Source: Rhodanobacter thiooxydans (GTDB lineage: Bacteria > Pseudomonadota > Gammaproteobacteria > Xanthomonadales > Rhodanobacteraceae). Taken from it: a stretch of DNA of 64,000 nucleotides. A program made the position numbers and the translations under genes. Under the pieces are notes generated by a model. The model was not told the DNA's origin. It did not search any database and worked only from the letters and a program-made list of their open reading frames with translations. How positions within the stretch are numbered: the first letter of the stretch is position 1; every line of letters starts with the position of its first letter. Shown here piece by piece: positions 59,239 to 64,000 of this stretch. The DNA lies in NCBI RefSeq assembly GCF_021545845.1, contig NZ_CP088923.1:2728001-2792000 (forward strand), written 5' to 3'.

Positions 59239-59901
59239 TCAGCCCACGCTCGGGGTTGCCGGCGCGCGCCGCGGACGCACCGGCGCGGTGGCTGCAGCGG
59301 TGGCCAGGGTCAGCTCGTCGAGCAGCGCCGTGGCCTGCTTTTCCATCTCTATGCGGTAGCCGGCCACGCGCGAGCGGAAGTAGCGGTGCAGCACGTAGGC
59401 GGGAATCGCCACGGTCAGGCCCGCCGCGGTGCAGATCAGCGCCTCGCCGATGCCGCCGGCCATCCGGGCCGGATCGCCGATGCCGCCGGCCATCACTTCC
59501 ATGAACATGCGGATCAGGCCGATCACCGTGCCGAACAGGCCCAGCAGCGGGCCGATCAGCGCGATCGTGCCGAGCGTGTTGAGGTAGCGCTCCATCCGGT
59601 GGACCACGTGCCGGCCGGTGTCCTCGATGCGCTCCTTGATCAGCTCGCGCGACTGCCGGCGCACCACCAGGGCGGAGGCCAGCAGTTCGCCCAGCGGCGA
59701 GCCGTTGGCCAGGTTCTCGAGATGCTGCGGGTCGAGCTGGCCGGAGCGCACCCACTGGCGCACCTCGTCACCCAGGCCCGGTGGCAGCACCGACTTGCGG
59801 CGCAGCGTCCAGCAACGCTCCAGCACGATCGCCAGGGCAATCGCCGAGGAGATCAGGATGGGCACCATCGCCCAGCCGCCAGCCAGCAGAATTTCCAGCA
59901 C
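59239..59901 (-). CDS. exbB: ExbB/MotA/TolQ family proton channel protein
   Basis: 220 residues from GTG at 59899-59901 (read MLEILLAGGWAMVPILISSA); the longer frame to 60171 overlaps comEC in a different frame and has no family similarity. Three TM helices, with the conserved LNTLGTIALIGPLLGLFGTV IGLIRMF and the GGIGEALICTAAGLTVAIPA region. It forms the pentameric channel around ExbD. Placed between comEC and exbD, as in other Xanthomonadales. Confidence 0.94.
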   Translation of the reverse strand: MLEILLAGGWAMVPILISSAIALAIVLERCWTLRRKSVLPPGLGDEVRQWVRSGQLDPQHLENLANGSPLGELLASALVVRRQSRELIKERIEDTGRHVVHRMERYLNTLGTIALIGPLLGLFGTVIGLIRMFMEVMAGGIGDPARMAGGIGEALICTAAGLTVAIPAYVLHRYFRSRVAGYRIEMEKQATALLDELTLATAAATAPVRPRRAPATPSVG

Positions 59902-59993
59902 TTTTCGACCCCGACGCGCGACCTGACAGGAGCGCGCATGATAGCAGCGTCGCCCCGTCGTACTGCGGCACGCGTGGCATTCCCCGCCGCGGC

Positions 59994-62294
59994 TCACTCG
60001 CGCCAGTAGCGCGCCTGTCGCTGACGCCAGCCTGGCTCGCGCCGCGGCGGCGCGTCGGCGGAGAAATCCAGCGCCATCGCTCCCTGCCGGGCCGTGTCGA
60101 ACACCGGCACCTGCGCGTCGGCGTAGCGCGCCAGCACCTGCGCCCTGGGGTGGCCGAAGCGGTTGCGCCAACCCGCCGACACCAGCGCCAGACGCGGCCG
60201 CACGGCAGCGATGAAGGCGGCGCCGGATGAGGTCCCGCTGCCGTGATGCGGTACCAGCAGCACCGTCGGCGGCCCCGCGCCGAGCGCCGCCGCCACCTGC
60301 GGCTCGGCCGCGGAGCTGATGTCGCCGGTCAGCAGCAGGCGTCCGCCGCCGCCCTCGACCAGCAGCACGCAGGAGCTGTCGTTGTCGCGGTCACCCGCGC
60401 CGGGAGCCGGGTTCAGCACGCGAAAGCGCACGCCGTCCCACTGCCACGCCTGACCGGCCACGCACTGCTGCATCGGCAGGTGCAGCCGCGACGGCTCGCC
60501 GGCGTAGCGCGACGCCCGCGGAAACGCCTTCGCCACCGCCTCGGCACCGCCGGCATGGTCGTTGTCGCCGTGACTGACCATCAGCATGTCGACCCGCCCC
60601 AGGCCCAACGCATGGATCGACGGCAGCACCACCGCCTCGCCCAGGTCGAAGCCGGACGGGTAGCGCGCGCCGGCGTCGTACACCAGCACGTGACTGCGGG
60701 TGCGCAGCAGCACGGACTGGCCCTGCCCCACGTCGAGCACCCAGACCTTGAACGCACCCTCCGGCGGCGACGGGTTCGGCGGCCACAGCAGCGGCAGGAA
60801 CAGCAGCAGGCCAAGCCAGCGCAGTGGCACGCCACGCGGCAGGAACAGCCACAGCGCACCGAGCACGGCCAGCAGCAGCGCATGCGCCTGCACCGCCGGC
60901 AGGTACCACTGCGCGCCGGGCCAACCGGCCATCTGCTCCAGCAGCCACCATTGCGCGTGCGCAATGCGCGCCGCCAGCCACAGCACCGGCGCGGCCAGCG
61001 GCGGGCACAGGCCGAGCAGCAGCATGCCGGACAAGGCGCACGGCACGATCACGAAGCTGACCAGCGGCACCGCGACCAGATTGGACAAGGCGCCCACCAG
61101 CGAGGCCTGGCCGAAGAACCACAGGGTCAGCGGCAGCAGCGCCACCGTCATCAGCAGCTGCCCGGCCGACAACTCGTGCAGAAACGCGCGCAGGCCGCGG
61201 CCGCGCGACTGCAGGCACAGCATCAGGAACGCCACGCCCACGAACGACAGCCAGAAGCCGGCCGCCAGCACCGCCAGCGGATCGGCCAGCAGGATCGTGA
61301 TCAGCGCCAGCGCCAGCGAATGCGCACCGCTCGCGCCGCGGCGGCTGCAGCGCGCCAGCGTTACCACCGCGATCATCAGCAGGGTGCGCACCGTGGGCAA
61401 GCCGAAGCCGGCCAGCGCGCTGTACAGCGCGGCCACCAGCAACGCCGCGGCGGCCTGCGCCTGCACCCGCGGCAGGTGCAGACCCAGCCGCGGCCACAAC
61501 GCGTAAACCAGCCAGGCCAGCCCCACCCCGAATACGGCCGCCACGCCGACGTGGAAGCCGGAAATCGCGATCAGATGCGATACGCCATTCGCGCGCGCCA
61601 CCGCCCAGTCGCGCTGCTGCAGCCCGCGCGTGTCGCCAACCGTAAACGCTTGCAGCAAGGCCGCATCATGCCGGTCGCGCACGCGCGCCGCGATACCGCG
61701 GGCCACCGCGTCACGCACGCCGTCGACGCACCAGCGCGCGACGGCCAGCGGCGCGTTGTCCGGATCGTCGCGGACGTAGCCGGTGGCGACGATGCCGCGC
61801 TCCAGCGCCGAGCGCTCGCTGTCGGCGCCACCGGGGTCGAGCAGCCCGCGCGGCCGCTTCAGGCGCAGCGACAGCCGCCAGCGCGAGCACGGCCGCAGCG
61901 GCGGCGCATCCTCGTACCAGGCCACGGTGACGCGGCCGCGCAGCGCAACCGGCTGGCCATCCAGCGTGGCCTGCTCCACCTTAAAGGTGAAGCGGCTGGC
62001 GTCCGGCTGCGCCAGTGGCAGCTCGGCGATCGTGCCGATGACCGCAAGATCGCGCCCTTCCAGCGCCCGCGGCAGGCGTGCGTCCATCGCCAGACCACCA
62101 CGCCAGGCCGCCCAGGCGATACCGGCCAGCAGCCAGGCCAGCCAGCGCCAGCGCGGGCAGCGCCAGGCCAGCCCTGCGGCCATCAGCAACAGCAAGCCCA
62201 GGCACCAGGACGGCGGTAATTGCGGCAACCATTGCACCAGCAGCACGCCGGCCAGCAAGGCCGGCGCCGCCATGATTGCCGTCGTTCGCGTCAT
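59994..62294 (-). CDS. comEC: DNA internalization/competence protein ComEC
   Basis: Inner-membrane channel and nuclease for uptake of single-stranded DNA in transformation. 766 residues from the ATG at 62292-62294 (MTRTTAIMAAPALLAGVLLV). Order: N-terminal TMs and OB-like domain, competence domain with VSHLIAISGFHVGVAAVFGV, many TM helices, and a C-terminal beta-lactamase-like domain with VSHGDNDHAGGAEAVAKAF, LTGDISSAAEPQVAAALGAG and LLVPHHGSGTSSGAAFIAAV, so the metal-binding motif HxDxxHAGG region reads HGDNDHAGG. It lies between lolD and exbB as in relatives. Confidence 0.94.
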   Translation of the reverse strand: MTRTTAIMAAPALLAGVLLVQWLPQLPPSWCLGLLLLMAAGLAWRCPRWRWLAWLLAGIAWAAWRGGLAMDARLPRALEGRDLAVIGTIAELPLAQPDASRFTFKVEQATLDGQPVALRGRVTVAWYEDAPPLRPCSRWRLSLRLKRPRGLLDPGGADSERSALERGIVATGYVRDDPDNAPLAVARWCVDGVRDAVARGIAARVRDRHDAALLQAFTVGDTRGLQQRDWAVARANGVSHLIAISGFHVGVAAVFGVGLAWLVYALWPRLGLHLPRVQAQAAAALLVAALYSALAGFGLPTVRTLLMIAVVTLARCSRRGASGAHSLALALITILLADPLAVLAAGFWLSFVGVAFLMLCLQSRGRGLRAFLHELSAGQLLMTVALLPLTLWFFGQASLVGALSNLVAVPLVSFVIVPCALSGMLLLGLCPPLAAPVLWLAARIAHAQWWLLEQMAGWPGAQWYLPAVQAHALLLAVLGALWLFLPRGVPLRWLGLLLFLPLLWPPNPSPPEGAFKVWVLDVGQGQSVLLRTRSHVLVYDAGARYPSGFDLGEAVVLPSIHALGLGRVDMLMVSHGDNDHAGGAEAVAKAFPRASRYAGEPSRLHLPMQQCVAGQAWQWDGVRFRVLNPAPGAGDRDNDSSCVLLVEGGGGRLLLTGDISSAAEPQVAAALGAGPPTVLLVPHHGSGTSSGAAFIAAVRPRLALVSAGWRNRFGHPRAQVLARYADAQVPVFDTARQGAMALDFSADAPPRREPGWRQRQARYWRE

Positions 62295-62411
62295 GCCGCC
62301 GGCCCGTCCCTTCCTGGAAGAAGCCGAGCCTAACGTGACGCGCGCGACGATGAGGATGAAAAACGCGTAGGCGCTCACCCAGACGACTTGCCGAACCCGT
62401 CAGGATGGGTC

Positions 62412-62436
62412 CCCTCCCCTGCCCAGCAGGGGAGGG
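62412..62436. repeat. hairpin between lolD and comEC
   Basis: CCCTCCCCTGC with its complement, 11-bp stem and 3-nt loop. It lies after the lolD stop in the minus direction and may end or protect the lolCD mRNA; there is no T-run. The sequence type is a common dispersed palindrome in GC-rich xanthomonads. Confidence 0.6.
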
Positions 62437-62521
62437 TCAGGGAGGGGTGGCTCTTGATCTTGCCGCAAGCTCGGGCTACCCCACCCAGCCTCCCCCTGCA
62501 TACATGGTGAGGAGCGCAGCG

Positions 62522-63235
62522 TCAGGCCCCCGGGCTTTCCTGCAGCACGCCGTTGTGCAGCACCAGGGTGCGGTCCATCTTTGCCGCCAGCTGCGGATCA
62601 TGGGTGACCAGCACGAAGCTGGTGCCGATCTCGCGGTTGAGTTCCAGCATCAGCGCGTAGACCTGCGCGGCGTTGCCCTCGTCGAGGTTGCCGGTCGGCT
62701 CGTCGCCGAGCACGCAGGCCGGTCGGGTCACCAGCGCGCGCGCCACCGCGCAGCGCTGGCGCTCGCCGCCGGACAGCTCCGACGGTTTGTGCTGCGCGCG
62801 CCCACCCAGCCCGACCCGCTCCAGCAGCGCGACCGCCTGCTTCTGCGCCTGCGCGATCGAGGTGCCGCGGATCAGCAGCGGCATGCACACGTTCTCCAGC
62901 GCGGTGAACTCGGGCAGCAGGTGATGGAACTGGTAGATGAAGCCGAGCGAGCGGTTGCGCACGCGGCCGCGCTCGGCGTCGGACAGTTTCGACAGCACGC
63001 GGCCATCCACTTCCACCTCGCCCGCGGTGAGCGTGTCGAGTCCGCCGATGATGTGCAGCAAGGTGCTCTTGCCCGAACCGGAGGCGCCGACGATCGCCAT
63101 CGTCTCACCACGCTTCAGGGTGAAGCTGACGTCGCTCAACACCTCGGTGCGCAGGCCGCCTTCGGCGTAGGTCTTGGCGACGCCGCTGGCGCGCAGCACG
63201 TGTTCGGTCGCGGGTTTCATGACGGCCTTATTCAT
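62522..63235 (-). CDS. lolD: lipoprotein-releasing system ATPase LolD
   Basis: 237 residues. ABC ATPase of the LolCDE complex that frees lipoproteins from the inner membrane. Walker [22 protein letters not shown]-loop [19 protein letters not shown], signature [17 protein letters not shown], Walker [19 protein letters not shown]-loop [10 protein letters not shown]. The ATG overlaps the lolC stop by 8 nt; a second Met six codons in would remove most of the overlap. Confidence 0.95.
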   Translation of the reverse strand: MNKAVMKPATEHVLRASGVAKTYAEGGLRTEVLSDVSFTLKRGETMAIVGASGSGKSTLLHIIGGLDTLTAGEVEVDGRVLSKLSDAERGRVRNRSLGFIYQFHHLLPEFTALENVCMPLLIRGTSIAQAQKQAVALLERVGLGGRAQHKPSELSGGERQRCAVARALVTRPACVLGDEPTGNLDEGNAAQVYALMLELNREIGTSFVLVTHDPQLAAKMDRTLVLHNGVLQESPGA

Positions 63236-64000
63236 AGCGCAACGCCTGCGCCGGCTGCGTGCGCGAGGCGCGCCACGCGGGATAGAGGGTGGCCAGCAGC
63301 GAGAACGCGAAGGTCAGCAGCGCGGTCCAGCCCACGTTGTACCAGTCCAACCGGCTCGGCACCTCGCTGATGTAGTAGACGTCCGGCGACAGGAAGGTGA
63401 CGTGGAAGGTGTGCTCGATCCACTTGATGATGCCCGGCAGTTTCCACGACAGCAGCGAGCCGAAGCCGACGCCGAAGCCGATGCCGACGAAGCCCACCAG
63501 CACGCCTTGCACCATGAACATGCCCATGATGCTGCGCGGGGTGGCGCCGAGCGTGCGCAGGATCGCAATGTCGGCCTGCTTGTCGGTGACCAGCATCATC
63601 AGCATGGAGATCAGGTTGATCACCGCGACCAGGATGATCAGCGACAGGATGATGAACATCACCATCTTTTCCATCGACAGCGCGGCGAACAGGTTCGCAT
63701 TGGTGTCCATCCAGGTCTGCACCCGGTAGATCTGGCCGAGCTGGTCGGCCAGCTCGCGCGCGACTGGACGGGCGTTGAACAGGTCGTCGAGTTTCAGCCG
63801 GATGCCGGTAGGGCCGCTGAGGTCGTTGAGCTTCTCGGCGTCGCCCATGTTGACCAGCGCCAGGCCGGAGTCGAACTGCTCCATGCCCAGCTCGAACGTG
63901 CCCACCACGTGGAAGACGCGCATGCGCGGCACGCTGCCCATCGGCGTGGCGCGCAGCTGCTGCACCGCCATGGTGACGCGGTCGCCCACGGTGACGCCGA
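63228..64000 (-). CDS. lolC: lipoprotein-releasing system permease LolC/E, C-terminal part
   Basis: The frame enters from the right edge; about 257 C-terminal residues are present. Visible are the end of the periplasmic domain ([40 protein letters not shown]) and three TM helices, including the FtsX-like core [20 protein letters not shown] and the end [22 protein letters not shown]. It is followed immediately by lolD. Whether LolC- or LolE-like cannot be told from this part; single-permease systems also occur. Confidence 0.92.
   Translation of the reverse strand, partial: GVTVGDRVTMAVQQLRATPMGSVPRMRVFHVVGTFELGMEQFDSGLALVNMGDAEKLNDLSGPTGIRLKLDDLFNARPVARELADQLGQIYRVQTWMDTNANLFAALSMEKMVMFIILSLIILVAVINLISMLMMLVTDKQADIAILRTLGATPRSIMGMFMVQGVLVGFVGIGFGVGFGSLLSWKLPGIIKWIEHTFHVTFLSPDVYYISEVPSRLDWYNVGWTALLTFAFSLLATLYPAWRASRTQPAQALRYE

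Noticed and set aside
59994-62378. Longer comEC start at 62378
   Set aside because: The extra 28 residues lack similarity and the ATG at 62292-62294 gives the usual ComEC start; the longer form cannot be excluded by sequence alone.

Overview
The window is a GC-rich chromosomal segment from a gammaproteobacterium of the Xanthomonadales, most likely Rhodanobacteraceae (Rhodanobacter- or Dyella-like). The evidence is the gene order pyrG-kdsA-eno-ftsB-ispD, the order lolC-lolD-comEC-exbB-exbD-msbA-lpxK, an XAC0095-type protein, a quinol-type nitric oxide reductase, and several families of extragenic palindromes typical of this order. No rRNA, tRNA, CRISPR array or prophage was seen.

Layout. 1-6 kb is a housekeeping cluster on the minus strand (pyrG, kdsA, eno, ftsB, ispD running off the left edge), split between kdsA and eno by an IS110-family element inserted in a REP palindrome. 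6-14 kb holds an M24 peptidase, a cysteine synthase/AhpD-like/small-protein cluster, lipA, a GGDEF-EAL protein and a diiron haem-oxygenase-fold protein. 14.7-17 kb is a single-subunit nitric oxide reductase followed by a block of hairpins. 17.4-33 kb is mostly single metabolic, detoxification and secreted-hydrolase genes. 33-43.5 kb is the accessory part: a GFA gene with an internal amber codon, a RAYT transposase bracketed by 19-bp inverted repeats, an XAC0095-type gene, a phage-type repressor, a HigBA-like toxin-antitoxin pair, hutU, a junction of two truncated genes, and a MocR/cupin/CMD module broken by an IS with perfect 20-bp ends and a 4-bp target duplication. 44-54 kb carries alkylation repair (Ada-AlkA fusion plus ogt), a nucleotide pyrophosphatase, MFS and DoxX genes, hutF and a GNAT-nitrilase fusion. 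53.87-54.72 kb is an 850-bp inverted hairpin-rich repeat block. 54.8-64 kb is hutI and the envelope cluster lpxK, msbA, exbD, exbB, comEC, lolD and lolC (partial).

How genes work together. hutU, hutI and hutF give steps 2-4 of the five-step histidine pathway that goes through formylglutamate, but they sit in three separate places rather than in one operon; hutH and hutG are not in the window. lpxK, msbA and kdsA serve lipid A/LPS, and lolCD serves lipoprotein export.

The most interesting signals are in mobile and palindromic DNA. The IS110 element shows a CT core at both ends, a REP target, a folded non-coding RNA upstream of the transposase with guide-like matches to its own target and donor ends, and a -35/-10 pair that forms only when the ends are joined in a circle. 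A second signal is a set of hairpins whose stems differ but whose apex is always A-GGA-T. Several genes are visibly decaying (MocR, CMD, GFA, ArsR remnant, cytochrome b561 remnant, a membrane-protein frameshift, hutF with an in-frame palindromic insert).
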